From contig NW_026251741.1 in NCBI RefSeq assembly GCF_025024155.1, positions 248,001 through 312,000 of the forward strand: a stretch of DNA of 64,000 nt, read 5' to 3'. This stretch comes from Gamsiella multidivaricata (lineage: Eukaryota; Mortierellomycota; Mortierellomycetes; Mortierellales; Mortierellaceae). Positions 1-11,585 of this stretch are shown in pieces; the first letter of the stretch is position 1, and the number at the start of each line of letters is the position of its first letter. The notes under the pieces are model-generated. The model ran no database searches. It was given only the letters and a program-made list of their open reading frames with translations, and was not told where the DNA came from. The position numbers were made by a program, and so were the translations under genes.

Positions 1-3000
1 CGATGCACGATGCACGATGCAGCATCTTAGTGTCGCCTTTTTCTCTTCTTTCTTCTCTTTCTTTTTTTTTTTCTTTTTTTGTATGTGTGAGAGAGCGAGG
101 GAGGAGGAAAACATGCAGTGGAGAGGGTCTAATTCTTGTGCTGGTTGTTTGTTTGGGAGTCCAGAGAGCATTGATATTTAAGCATTCTGTCAGAATGACA
201 TTATCGTGCTCCTCATCCTTTGAATTTAGCTCAATACCCAACGATGAGCAGCAGGGAAAAAGATAGAATACAAATAAAATGAAAACCTGTTCATCACAAC
301 TGTACTTGTATTGAAAAGGGAAGAGTGGGACCGAGTGGGCTTAACTGAGTTCTGGTGTCGGGAGGAGAGGTCTTTGAAAGACAATGGCTCGGGTATGTGT
401 CACGTAAAGGTGCCAGAAAAGTAGATAGGACGAGAGCAAGGTGGGGAAGCCGCCACGTGCGCTTGTTGGAACACAGCACCATACCTTTGAGACGTCGGAC
501 TAAACTACAGGTGAAGGAGACAGAAGAAACGGAAAACCTGTCCGCGAGGAGATGTATGCAGACGTGTAAGAAAGATATGGGATTAGATGACACAGATAAT
601 GTATAGATGCAAGGAGGATGCTGATCCAAGAGAACAGATCAAGAGCGGAAAGAATGATCGCAGCGGTGGTGGTTGAGAGCGGAGAGGAGGAGGAGGGAGG
701 AGGAGGGAGGAAGAGTGCGGCAGTAAAGGGAATGGGTTGCTGTGAAAGATCACAAAGAGCCAAGTGAACAAAAAAAAAAAAGTAGAGTAGTGCGAGATAA
801 GGCAAATATCGAGAGCGGTGCATATACCGCTGAGCTGAAACTATATATTTTTTCCTTCTAGTCAGCAAACAGGCGAACAGACAAACAAGCAGCACTAAGC
901 AGCAAAAAAGGTAAGAAAAGGCAGAACAAGAACAGGGGCAATTGACACAAGGATACAGTCAATATCTTCGGTTTGAGGAGGTATCTTCATGCTATGGCCC
1001 CCGACCCATCCACAAATCCTTAAGTAATATAGCACAGATGTAACCAGTGTATGTCCTACATGCAAAACTGTATGTACCGCACAAGGTGCGTGTGTCGCAT
1101 TACAGAGTAGAGAAGAGAAGTATAACACCAACACTTGAGAAGAGGAATTGATAGATCGTCGGCCAGGTTGTCTTCGATAACTCTTTGTAGCAGTTTTATG
1201 AAGAAAAGAGTTTGCTCCACATGGCTGCTGTTATCCCTGTAGGTACATAGCCGACGATATTGAACACTGCCACTATTTCCCTTTTTCAAAAAAGCCCTCC
1301 CCTTCACTCACCTCTCCTAACCTCCCCAAGGCTTTTCGAAACTCTCCAGCATATACAGAATACTATTAAGAAAGACAGACACTCAATACCCATGCACAAG
1401 CGCACATACAGGGCATTTAACTCAGATGGAGAGGCGAAACGCGCGTATAACACCCACTCGGAGTTCAGAGAGGAGGACAGGGCAGGCATGTGGTTGGTCG
1501 GTTGATGATCAAGGCGGTGTAAATATAGCCATCAAAAAAGTCCGTAAAAACATGCAAACACTTCAACCACATACCAGTGCGACAAAAGAAAGAGAGGTGT
1601 AAAGTGGATAGAAGCGCCGACCTCTCAGAGAGCGTAGAAGGCGAGAGAAAGTTTTTTACCGGGAGTAGTGTGCGTGTAGTGGCCAGGCGTGTCTCTTATA
1701 GTCGAAGTCAAAGAGCAAAGCAATTGTAGGTAGAAGAGGAGTCCAGTACAGGCTCGAGGTGCAAGAGTAGGCTGGTAAAGCTTACTCTCAGGGAAAGGTC
1801 CGAGAAGGGGAATGGATGGAGGAGGTGTAGGGGAATGGATGGAGGAAGTGTAGGGGAATGGATGGAGGAGGTGTGTGAGGGTGGAATGGAGAAGTAGGTA
1901 GGAGTCCTTTGAGGACGTGCATTTACCTGCACCCGTTGGTCGAAGGGGTTGTCGGATAGATGATGAAAAGGACCCAGAGGTGGATGTATGATGGAGCAAT
2001 GGAACAGATTCCCCCCAGCCAGCCTAAACCGGGATGACAGTGTGTCCAACACGGGTAAGAGAGAAGGGGAGGGTATCCGAGAAGGGAAGCGGGACTAGAG
2101 TTGGTTCAGGAACAAGAACGCTGCTCCGCACCGGTTCGATGGTGGAGTGGAAGAAGAGTGTGAGTGAGTGCAAGGGCTGGTGTCCAGAGGGCCAAAAGTA
2201 GCGAGTATAATCGATGGACTCAACAGAGCCCCCACCAGCCAGCAAACCCAGCAGAGGCAACAGAGCATGGGATAGCAAACAAATTGGATCCAATTTGTTT
2301 TGACAATACCGAATCGAATGAATCGATTGTATATTCGTGTACCCCTGTCTGTGTTCAAAAAAAAAATGAGGAAACGATGGTCTATCGTGCCTTGTCCAAG
2401 TAGGCTATTGCTGTATCCCCCCTCCCCTCCCTCCATCCCCCGCGGTCCCCCGGTCTTTCATGCCTGCCTCTCAATTGACCAGGATGTATCTCGTCGCACT
2501 GTCTGTCGGCTCCGTATATGCTCACACTGCCACAGAGAAACTTTTTTTGTTCCCGGTAGGCTGTTGTGGACTGATCCGTTTTCTGCCCTCGGTTTGTTTA
2601 TGCTGGGAAGAAAAATTATTGGACCCGTCTTTGGTTTTTCGGTTTGGTCTGAAGCTGGACTCGCGAGGACACCATGCGTAAGCAGATCCCTGTGCTCTAA
2701 CTTTACAAGGACCCTCAAGTGCAATAGATGCCGTGCCCGCCCCTGGAAGTCCGTGAGCGCTTATGAAATCTAACGCCTGAGAGATGTATCGCCACCAAAG
2801 TGACAGACTCAGCACGTTCTCCTGGATCTAAACTAAGACTATATGCTTGCTGACACACAAAACATCTACTCGTCCTGGACTACCTTGCGTCTTGGAGAGT
2901 TCATCCGCTCTGACAGTGCTTGTCGCTTGACCCACCACGTCCAGCACGATTCAGACGACCTCTGTTACTGCTGCCCATTGAGCAATAACTTTCAGCTTGC
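1..3000. other. No supportable gene; low-complexity flank
   Basis: I find no open frame with recognisable domains on either strand. The stretch has purine-rich and pyrimidine-rich low-complexity runs (about 55-80, 655-715, 1290-1330) and a small tandem repeat near 1808. It could be the promoter or leader of a gene beyond the left edge, but nothing in the sequence proves that. Confidence 0.5.
1808..1876. repeat. 23-bp minisatellite, three copies
   Basis: Three head-to-tail copies of a purine-rich 23-bp unit beginning gggaatggatggagga; the second differs by one base and the third diverges in its last bases. The copy number probably varies between strains. Confidence 0.85.
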
Positions 3001-3002
3001 AT

Positions 3003-4990
3003 TCATGGGTAGCTCCCATGGATATCTCTGGGCTGGAGGTACAGGAGCCGCTGCCGGCTAATCAGATGACCACGGACTGCATTGCTGATGTTGTAGCCGC
3101 GATGCATATATGTCTTGCACGTTGAACGATAAAGCCAGCGGATGTCAATCTGACCAACGAAATCCTCGCAGATCGAACATTTTTTTGAGGCGTAATACTA
3201 CAACAATGTAGTGATGTTCCGCAAGAGACAGCAATCACGGGGTCGCCAAGAGACATCATCGGTCACTTACCTTCTGAACGAAGTACGATTGAAACGACGA
3301 GAGTCTGGCCTTTGTAGAAAACATCCAAAGTCTTACGCTGATCACGACCTTGTTGCTGCCTTCTCTCTTGGCGCCAACTGGTCCTTCGACCAGCTTGAGA
3401 AGACGGTTGGCAATCTGCTTGTACTCCTCGTCTTGCGCCCCTTTTGCGTCCCACTTGTGTTTCTTGAGGACCATGTTGCTGTTGTAGAAGGAATCGAGAT
3501 GTATTTCCACATCCTTGAGCTTGTCGACGTAGTCTTTGATGCTTGATCCAGAGCCGCGTAGGGGGGGGGGGGCAAGTTGCTCTCGATGTTGCTGATAAAT
3601 GTCGAGTCATAGACTGGGCTGATACACCGTCTTCTGCTTGACAGCAAGGTTGAAACACTTGGGGGCCATTATCTCTCCAGATGGTTCCTTGGTCGCAATA
3701 TTCGTCCCCGTTCCTTTGTCCAGCTTAGGCCTCTCATGACTGGGTAACAAGGCACTCGCTCCTATCACGAATGCTTGCCCAAAGATCCGAGATGTCCTGC
3801 TTAGTCTTCACGATATTCCTGATCTCAGTCAAGAAATAGCCCGTGCCGCCGAGAGTAGAAGTGACGCGAGGAAGCTTGGCCAGGAAGTCGTCCGTACTTG
3901 ACCGCATTGAGTTCGTTCAGCTTGAATGTTAACAATTGGAGCCGAAACCTATCCGTCCGAAGTGAGCCGTGTAGAGCATAGCCACGCTGCTTGTAAGAGC
4001 TGGGTTCGGAGTTGTCGTCTTGAATGGCTCCAATATGCTGTCTCACCTTATCCGAAGACAACACAAAAGTCCTCGCCTTGTAGTCTCTGAGCGTTTTCTG
4101 TTGCTCTGGCGTATATCCTCCAATGTTAATGATCAGCTTGGTGATAAGATGTCCAGGCGCCTTTTCCGAGAGCCAACACGACATGTCTGTCTGCGCGATG
4201 TTTTCGGTGCTTGTGAAATCAGGCTTGGCATAGTCTTGAAGTAGTTTTTGGAAGACCATGTCTTGCCGAAAGACCTTGATCAGCTTCAGCTCCGAAAGAG
4301 ATACGAAGGCATCTTCAAAGGAGGTTAGCGGAGCCAACCTTCGGCCACTCATGCAGACCCTGTTTAGGAGAATAAAGTTCTCGATTGCTGAAATGCAATG
4401 CTATCTAGTGCATCTGCAGGCAGAAGACCTTTTGTCTTATGAGCCTCGATCTATTTTGGAAAGGATGGGCGATGTAAGCAACGTCTTCCTTGACATAATT
4501 TGGTCTGTTCACAGACGATAGCGCCGACTGAAGTTACATGTCGGTAGCTTCTTACAAAGATCTTTCGAGCCATTAATGTAATGATTCTTTAGCTCGATCG
4601 AAAGATGTTGGACAGTAGATCTCAGAATAATGGATCCAGGATACGGCATCTTTGTCCCTCCTTGGTTATGGATCGCAAGAGGTTCTTGGCTTTCTCGATG
4701 AACCAAAGGACATAGAATCCCAACCCTGAATCGGAGGGAAGTTTGGAGTTGTAGATGCACACGAGAAGCGAGAATAGGAAGCCCATTTGTTCATTTCTCA
4801 ATCTTGTCGTCGTGCATATCAAGTTCTTGGAGTTCTTGAGCAGCCTTATCGGAATCGTTGTTGCTGGCATCATCCTTGGGAATACGGGGGCAGAGTTTGC
4901 CGAGCAGGATTCTGTCTGTCTCATCGATGCCGATGGTTGAAAGGCGCTCAATGTACTGACCAATAGCTCTCTGGCAGGTACGTTTGGCTT
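3003..4990 (-). pseudogene. Decayed Fanzor (eukaryotic TnpB-like) copy
   Basis: Read on the minus strand this is a broken Fanzor-type gene. The conserved middle lies at 4352-3825 (GYALHGS, RTDRFRLQLL, FKLNELNAVKY), the later part at 3660-3270 (FNLAVKQKTVYQP, KKHKWDAKGAQDEEYKQ, FQSYFVQK), then a gtaagt donor and a last exon at about 3185-3003 with the zinc-ribbon start CSIC. It is inactive. The expected RuvC-I Asp segment is missing between the two blocks, frames change several times, one Cys of the second zinc knuckle is replaced (LYRSTC), and the 'HRD' RuvC-III Asp has become Gly (MHRG). A run of nine G at 3566 disrupts the frame. The 5' limit is uncertain; weak matching text continues to about 4750-4990. 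Family assignment rests on motif recognition. Confidence 0.7.
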
Positions 4991-5128
4991 GGGACGCGTA
5001 GCGAACAAAAAAAGGGATGAGACCAACAGGGTTGTGATCAGAGTCGGCCTAGACGAGTTCTCAACGAAGACTGGGCTTTCCTCATTGCACGAGTCCTTCC
5101 AGTCCTACTTTGTTCAAAAGGTAACGCA
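4985..5128 (+). pseudogene. Fanzor fragment, opposite strand
   Basis: A short plus-strand stretch encodes KKRDETNRVVIRVGLDEF followed by STKTGLSSLHESFQSYFVQK and a GT donor. This is the segment just before the C-terminal zinc ribbon of the same Fanzor family as the minus-strand copy next to it, but in opposite orientation. The zinc-ribbon exon does not follow, so it is a truncated fragment. Confidence 0.65.
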
Positions 5129-5606
5129 TCACCAAACAAGTAGTCTATGCAGATATGTATCATGTTTGGATATTGTGCTGATATTATTGATGCTTTTTTT
5201 TTATTAACGCTCACATAGGCCAGGTCACTTGGATACAGCTCTCCAGTCGTCTAACTCCATTACTGTGTTTGCGACTTCCATGACGTCATTTAGGCGAGAA
5301 AAGCCACTTTCTAGCATATTAGGCCAGCAGCTGTATTGTTTATTCGGTCCTTCCTTTTCTTCTACCAAGTAAGATCCTAGCGTTGGGATTCTATTGGTTT
5401 ATTAATTCTTGGACATTATACGGGGACGAGATCGGGCAGGTGGCGAACTTGCTCAGGAATTCAAGGACGAAAGGAATTCACATTCACGATGAATCGAGTC
5501 GCCCATAATGTATCAGGGATCCCGCAGAACCGGGACTTGGGCTGGAGCCGTGATGATTCTCTTCATCCAATTCTAACAGATCTCATCATCTTTATTAATA
5601 GTCGAG

Positions 5607-6224
5607 ATGCAGATCTTTGTCAAGTCCCTCACCGGCAAGACCTTGGCCGTCAACGCCCAGGCTGGCGAAACCGTCAACAATGTCAAGGCCTTGATCCAGG
5701 AGCGCGAGGGTATGTGACAGGGACGAATCACCATGGATCAGTTACTACTGAATCTCGAATGCGATTCCATGGATTCTACGGTAGCTTTTCGACACGCAAA
5801 GGAGATGGACGCGAAGACTAAGGTTTCTCTATTTGTTGTCTCGGAATGAATCGTACCAGGTATCGCTGCTGCTGTTCAGCGTCTGTCCTTCGCAGGCAAG
5901 ACCCTCTCCTCCGAGACCCTCCTTGCTACCATCCCCGCGATGGCCACCTTGGACCTCAACATTGACCTGTTGGGAGGTGCTAAGAAGCGCAAGAAGAAGA
6001 CCTACACCACCCCCAAGAAGATCAAGCACAAGAAGAGAAAGGTCAAGCTGGCCGTTCTTAAGTTCTACCAGGTCGACAACAACGGCAAGATCACCCGTCT
6101 CCGCCGTGAGTGCCCCTCCGAGACCTGCGGTGCTGGTATCTTCATGGCCTGGCACCACGACCGTCAGTACTGCGGTCGCTGCGGTCTGACTTACGTCTTC
6201 AAGAAGGAGGGCGAGACTGCCTAA
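5607..6224 (+). CDS. RPS27A: Divergent ubiquitin-like / eS31 (S27a) fusion
   Basis: Two exons, 5607-5709 and 5860-6224 (GTATGT...CAG intron), give 155 residues. Residues 1-74 are a ubiquitin-like fold starting [12 protein letters not shown] and ending LLGG; the rest is ribosomal protein eS31, with a Lys-rich start (AKKRKKK) and the C4 zinc motif (CPSETC...YCGRC). eS31 belongs to the 40S decoding-site beak, and the leader is normally cleaved after Gly-Gly. The leader is unusually diverged: two residues shorter than the 76 of ubiquitin, Ile44 is Ser, Val70 becomes Asp, Lys63 is lost and Lys33 is Arg, while K6, K11, K27 and K48 remain. The eS31 part is well conserved, so the gene is functional, but the leader probably cannot act as ordinary ubiquitin. 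The start is the ATG of the MQIF motif. Confidence 0.95.
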
Positions 6225-6965
6225 ACGCTGCCTCTCTACTCTTTTATTACTCAATAAAACCCCTCTTCCTTATCCAATGTGACCAATTCTCATTATGTCA
6301 TGTCCATGGTATGGCTGCACGAAGCAGAAGAGGGATAACAACAGCATTTTTCAGTCGACCTCAATTGAATGCCGTTTTTGCCCTAAAAGTGAATGATGTA
6401 TTGAGGCAGCAATTGATATTGCGTCCAACAGATGTTCCTCGGACAGCGCTGCAGCTTCAATTGCAGCTCCAAAAATGGTGTTTGAAAAAATTGCCAAATA
6501 GGAGCACTCTGATAAGCCACGCTCACTCCGTTGCCCAGGGGTCGATTGTGGAGGAGAGGGCAAAAGGGACTCGAAGGTTGCTGCAACGCCGGAAGAACTT
6601 TTGTTCGTTATTTTTTTTCTTCCATCAACAATCCCAACACTCCGACTGGAATTCACCAATAGTCTCCAACCCAAGACATCACTCCCATACCGGGCTATGT
6701 TCAAGGTGGACTCTTTGAAGTAATCACCTCTGCGCACCTTTCAGGCACACCCCCAATAAGAACCCGTACTAACAGAACGTTCACCATAATAACTCTCTCG
6801 GCATCCCAACACAGTTTTTTTCTCGCTCGAACTTGCTATTCTGAAATAATCTGGAAACGAACAGGATCCAGTACTCGATACGCGTAACAGATCGTCAAAC
6901 ATTATAGAGAACCGTACTCGATACCTCCGATTCGACTTCTATCTCCAGTATAAGCCGATCGCGCA
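6225..6965. promoter_or_regulatory. Spacer between eS31 and OPA3-like genes
   Basis: This 740-bp stretch holds the 3' end of the eS31 gene (an aataaa-type signal in 'caataaaacccc' about 25 bp after the stop) and the upstream region of the next plus-strand gene. No further coding capacity is evident. Confidence 0.5.
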
Positions 6966-8289
6966 ATGTCTGCAGTCAAGCTTGGGTTTTTGGCTATCCG
7001 AACAATTGCGAAGCCAATTGCCAATTCTATAAAGTCCTACAGTGTTAAGCATCCAAAGTAAGCGCGGTATTCATCATCTACAGGATCGTCATTGATGAAC
7101 TTGCCGTATCTTCAAAGGACCGACATCCGCCATTTCTGACGAGCCCTTTATATTCTGGATCTCCCTTCACGGCGCTATAAAGATTCAGGGATGCATGTAT
7201 CAGCGTCGCCCAAGTAGGTCCCTGATGCTATCCATTTGATCGCTCAATTGATCGTCAGGTTTATACGTTTATCAAGGTTAACCAAGAAATGATCTGCCAT
7301 TTGATAGTTCTCGCACAAGACCGAGATGCAACTCAAGATGAAGTTTTTAGGATATAAGGTTGAGTCGATCCGTCCCTTGAACGACGCAAGGTACGTCTGC
7401 TTCTGAAACAGGACTCATCATCAAGGATGTTAGCGTGTTGCTTCGCATATCGTTTCGACAATTACCGACACTTTCTCTATTATTCTATACAACATTAGAG
7501 CAGTGGAGATGGGTGCCAATTTCCTGGGCGAGGCAATCATTTTTGGTGTCGCTGGGTCTCTTATCATCTTGGAGAACGCTAGGCAGGTACCATGGCTTTA
7601 CTTCCAGAGCGCGGCTGACTGTTCTTTTGAGCCATACCCCAGCGTACTGATCGATTTGCAATGTATAAATGCGTGATCCTCACTTTAGAACGCGTATGAA
7701 TGCGCGAGACAGGAAAAATCACGTTGATGACACGCTCGACAACCTTTTGCTAATCACCTCCGAATTGCGAGAGGAGATCAAGGAGCTTTCTGTCGCTACA
7801 GAGCAGCGGGTTGAGGAGCTTCAGAGAGAGAACCAGGTGCTCCGAAAGACCCTGAACGAGATTTTGGATGTTAGTCTTCGCCTAAGGAACCACACTCCAT
7901 ATAGTGGTCAGGAGATTGGAATTGGCAATGCCAAAGGTGGATTTGTCCTTCAAATTGCAGATGAACCCATGGTACGGCCCTTTCCGGTTGACCCTGCGCC
8001 CCAGTCATCACCAACAACATTGTCAAATTCCAGTTCAGGACAGGATAATGCCTCGGAAACGAGCGTGTATTCAAGTAAACCATCACTCCAATCCTCATAC
8101 GATTTTCACCATGAGCACCATCAGCTTGGCCATTCACAGCCCGAGGAGGACTTTATTCTAATTGAGCAGCAAACCTCATTGCCCTCACAGCACGTTAAGA
8201 AGAGTCGATGGGAGAGCATGACTGCGCCATGGTTCTCTTCTGGTTCCTCAGGTTCATCCAGTTCATCTAGCTCGTCTTCATCGGCTTGA
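6966..8289 (+). CDS. OPA3: OPA3-like mitochondrial protein
   Basis: Six exons fit in phase: 6966-7057, 7183-7213, 7259-7276, 7320-7390, 7499-7582 and 7689-8289, giving about 298 residues. The start MSAVKLGFLAIRTIAKPIAN, the block KMKFLGYKVESIRPLNDA and the membrane-like stretch GANFLGEAIIFGVAGSLII are typical of OPA3, an inner/outer mitochondrial membrane protein tied to mitochondrial shape and lipid metabolism. A heptad-rich helix follows (LLLITSELREEIKELS...), then a Ser-rich tail ending in a run of about 13 Ser. The junction of exons 5 and 6 keeps frame only if the intron is GC-AG (AG|GCAGGT ... TTTAG); the neighbouring GT donor shifts the frame. The tail after about residue 165 is longer than in most OPA3 proteins. 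Exon 3, with 18 nt, is a micro-exon. Confidence 0.88.
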
Positions 8290-10030
8290 GATAGGAACCA
8301 TCTTTATTTTTGACATAGACGTAGTACATGAAGACGAAGCAGCGCACATACGCAGCCTGAAATATAGAGACTATACTGGAGAGTACCTGCTCGCATGTAC
8401 TACTACTCTTTGTTGACCATGCACTTAAGGATAAAGCAAACCCGAAAAATCTAGGTAACCACGAGTTCTTTTGCTTGCTATGTCGTTTATGTCGTATCTC
8501 TCTCTTCACGCAATGCGTTTTGCTTGTTGCAGATGTATCAGGTTCGCATTATGCAACTCTGTTGCGGTCTAGCAAGAAGGAGATATGAAAGGTTATGAGG
8601 TTCAATGGAGCAAAGGGGAAATTGAGTTTCCAAGATATGATGGCTGCGACGAGGCTAGGGGACAGGTTTGGTTCATTGTTGTTAACCTTCTTACGTCGGC
8701 TGAGAGCTCCTTCGTCTGTGCTCCTGATTGCGGCTCGAGCTCAAAGCCTATGAAAGCATGGAAAACATCAAAACAAGGCCTCATCTAAACAAGCGCAATT
8801 GGCCGTTATGCTCTGTTGACTTGAACGAAGGACGACCGAGTCGACCCATGATGCATAAACACGCTGCTAGAGAACGGTTGCATGTATGCAAAGGCACATA
8901 AGCTCGCCGAAGGCAACGTGATGCTGCTTTCCTCCTCTAATATACAGTTTGTTCACGTCCATGATATCTTCTCTCAGGCCGGTCATGGCCAACCTTGCCT
9001 TTGCTTCCATCCATGACGATACCGGTGGTCATGTCGCAATGATTTTGTTCTCATGGAGGACCTAGACAGATTTGTTGTTTTGTTCTTTGCAGCCTCTAAA
9101 TTGAAGCCAAGAGCATTGGCAATCCGTGCGGTATAAACACGTTATTACTTGTATGAGTGAATGCGCTAGTGGCATCGGTATCAAACCGATGGAAAAAAAT
9201 TATTAACTGGCCATGCTTGAAGAGTATTTTCTACTGACAATCAGCTGGCAGCTGGCACCATCATTTCGGAGAGCAACCCGGGGCCTGGTTCTTCACTTTG
9301 TCTTGCGCAACCATTGCACAATTGGTACCAAAAGAGCAATTTTTATGGTTCTCACTGTTTACGAGAAAAAAAAATGACACGAGGAACACATAATGTAGGG
9401 CTCTTATGAAAGCCCTCATCCGCGACGATGGCGTAAATGAGTACTCTATAATTGCGATAGATTGCACTTGGCGAAAACGTGGATGCTGAACCCACCGCAT
9501 AAGTACTCGGACACAAGTGGAGCCATGCGCTGGAGTCCATTCCTTAGAATGACGCTAGTGCTCGTTAGGGTTCCGAATCCGCTCTTGTCGGCGAGCGGTG
9601 CTCTTCATTTTATCTGGCGCAGATCCCTGACGAACTCTTAGCCCCTCAATCGCACTGAATCAGGTCTTTCAACAAGAACAACATCTGCGGACCGTTCAAT
9701 CAGGCAGGCAGGGGTTCTATTGTCCTTGATTTCATTTCGTTCCCGTTAAGGTTTGCTATATTTACCATTCCTTCCATCTACCACAGTCGGCACCTACGCT
9801 TTGAGGTCATCGTCTATCCAGTTCCAGCTCTCTTTGACGCAGCTGCTGACCCTCGCTACTCCATTTGGCGCGCTTTGAGTGTGTAGGCCACCGATACCTG
9901 TCCATTGTATCGCGAGCACCCGATTCGGACGGACAGTCGCTGGCGCAAGGGAAAATCCTAAAAAATAGAAAATAGCCCCAATCCATTGAGAATAGGATCC
10001 ATTTTATCAACGGGAGCCGTGCATTTTTCT
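8290..10030. other. Non-coding spacer
   Basis: No open frame here resembles a known protein and none shows a plausible exon pattern. It separates the OPA3-like gene from the long leader of the transcription factor gene. Confidence 0.5.
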
Positions 10031-11585
10031 TTCTGTTAAACAGCATCAACAAAGATGTGTGTGTGTAGACTACTGTACTGCAAGTGCGGACAAACATACA
10101 TCCATCCATCTCGCGCGAAACACAAAAACATACACACACAAACATACATCTCTCTTGCCTGCTTGCTCTCTCTCACTCTCTCTCACTCTCTCTCACTCTC
10201 TCTCAAAGGGTACGCACACCACATACTACAGCTGACGGCCACACACATTTCCTTCCTCCCCTCCCCCGCCTTGGCTCTTTTCTGCTCTCTTTTTCTTTCA
10301 CTTCAGAACATATTCATCCCATTGACATTCCACTCGTCCTCCATCACTCACTCAGATTCTGCAAGGGTCGACTTTGTTCTCGCGTGCTCAAAGGGTCACT
10401 ATTCGTCTTTTCTTTTCATTTTTTTAACACCCCGCAACACTCACACTCACACTCACACCCTGCTTTTCCCCAGACCAACCGCCCGTCGGTTCTTCGATTC
10501 AAACCCTGGTTGCCTTTGCTACCTTCTCCATTGCTTCTCCCATCCCTCTTCCTCCATCCGTCTGTCTTACCTCAAATCAGTCTGGTTTCCTCCTCTTTAT
10601 TCCGTCACCTGCCGTTACAGCCCTCCCTCTTTTCCTCAGCACAATTGACACTGCCACTTTCCCCTTTTTATTTATCCACATTTGAACCAACAGCATCGGC
10701 CGGCGATTCCCACACTTACACCGGCCTACCCTTACCCTTCTTCACTCCTGCCCCCTGCCTCCCTCGGTCCCTGAACGACTGCCATCTTCATCCATCTCAA
10801 TAAAAGACTAGAAACGGCTACCAATTGCATACTGCCGCCGCTTTCCCCCTGGACATTCTTGACAACAAGGGGATATGTATGATAACGCCAACCATGGCCA
10901 TATGCAGGTCAAAGCCTTTTGGTAAGTGGCCCTCCCCTTCCTCTTTTGCCAGACCAAACCCTGTTGTATGAGCTTCAATGGATGGCTCCCTTTGTCTTGC
11001 TAGCGCCCATCTGCAATTATTTTTTTTGATCTGCTCTCTCTCTCTCTCTCTCTTTCTCTTTCTCTCTCTCTCATATCGCATCCTTGGCGCTATCGTTCAT
11101 GATTATCCGGATTCCCTAGTTACGCCTTGTACCATACACACAGCCTTCACATTCGCACCCACTAAATTTCGACCGCGCAGCTCTTCGATATTTTGGGTGT
11201 TCCTGAGAGGACTGAGAATCTCCATTGAACAGTAGATCCTCAACAACTTCATTCTCCCCTTGGCTTTAATCCATTTGTTTTCGTTTACTTATACGATTCC
11301 CTTCATTTGCGTTCCCTCCCATAAATGGCCTTGTCCACTCCTCACTCCGACCCCTTTATTCCCGCACAAACTATATCGAAGAAAACATGCTCTGGGGCGG
11401 AACACATCTATGAAAAAGAAACACTATAAGATGTATCCCGCAGAAAATGGGTCATTTCTTTCTTTTGGCCGACTTTTGATTAGCTTATTTTCCTTACGCC
11501 GCATTCTCAGTACGGCACACGTGTCCTCTTCAATCTATCCCCTTCTTCGTAACACCATCGACTCACCTCCTCTTTAACTCATTTC
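10031..11585 (+). promoter_or_regulatory. Pyrimidine-rich leader/promoter of Zn2Cys6 gene
   Basis: A roughly 1.5-kb stretch just before the transcription factor start is strongly C/T-biased on the plus strand, with (ctctctca)n at about 10166-10204, (ac)n around 10440-10458 and a CT microsatellite at about 11036-11073. Long CT-rich leaders are common upstream of regulatory genes in filamentous fungi. Several short upstream ATGs are present. Open frames here (for example 10084-10803) are made of low-complexity Ser/His/Leu and look non-coding. Confidence 0.55.

Noticed and set aside
10084..10803. 239-residue plus-strand open frame
   Set aside because: It is built of Ser/His/Thr/Leu/Pro from CT and CA repeats, overlaps other equally long frames, and lacks any domain; it is a by-product of the CT-rich leader.
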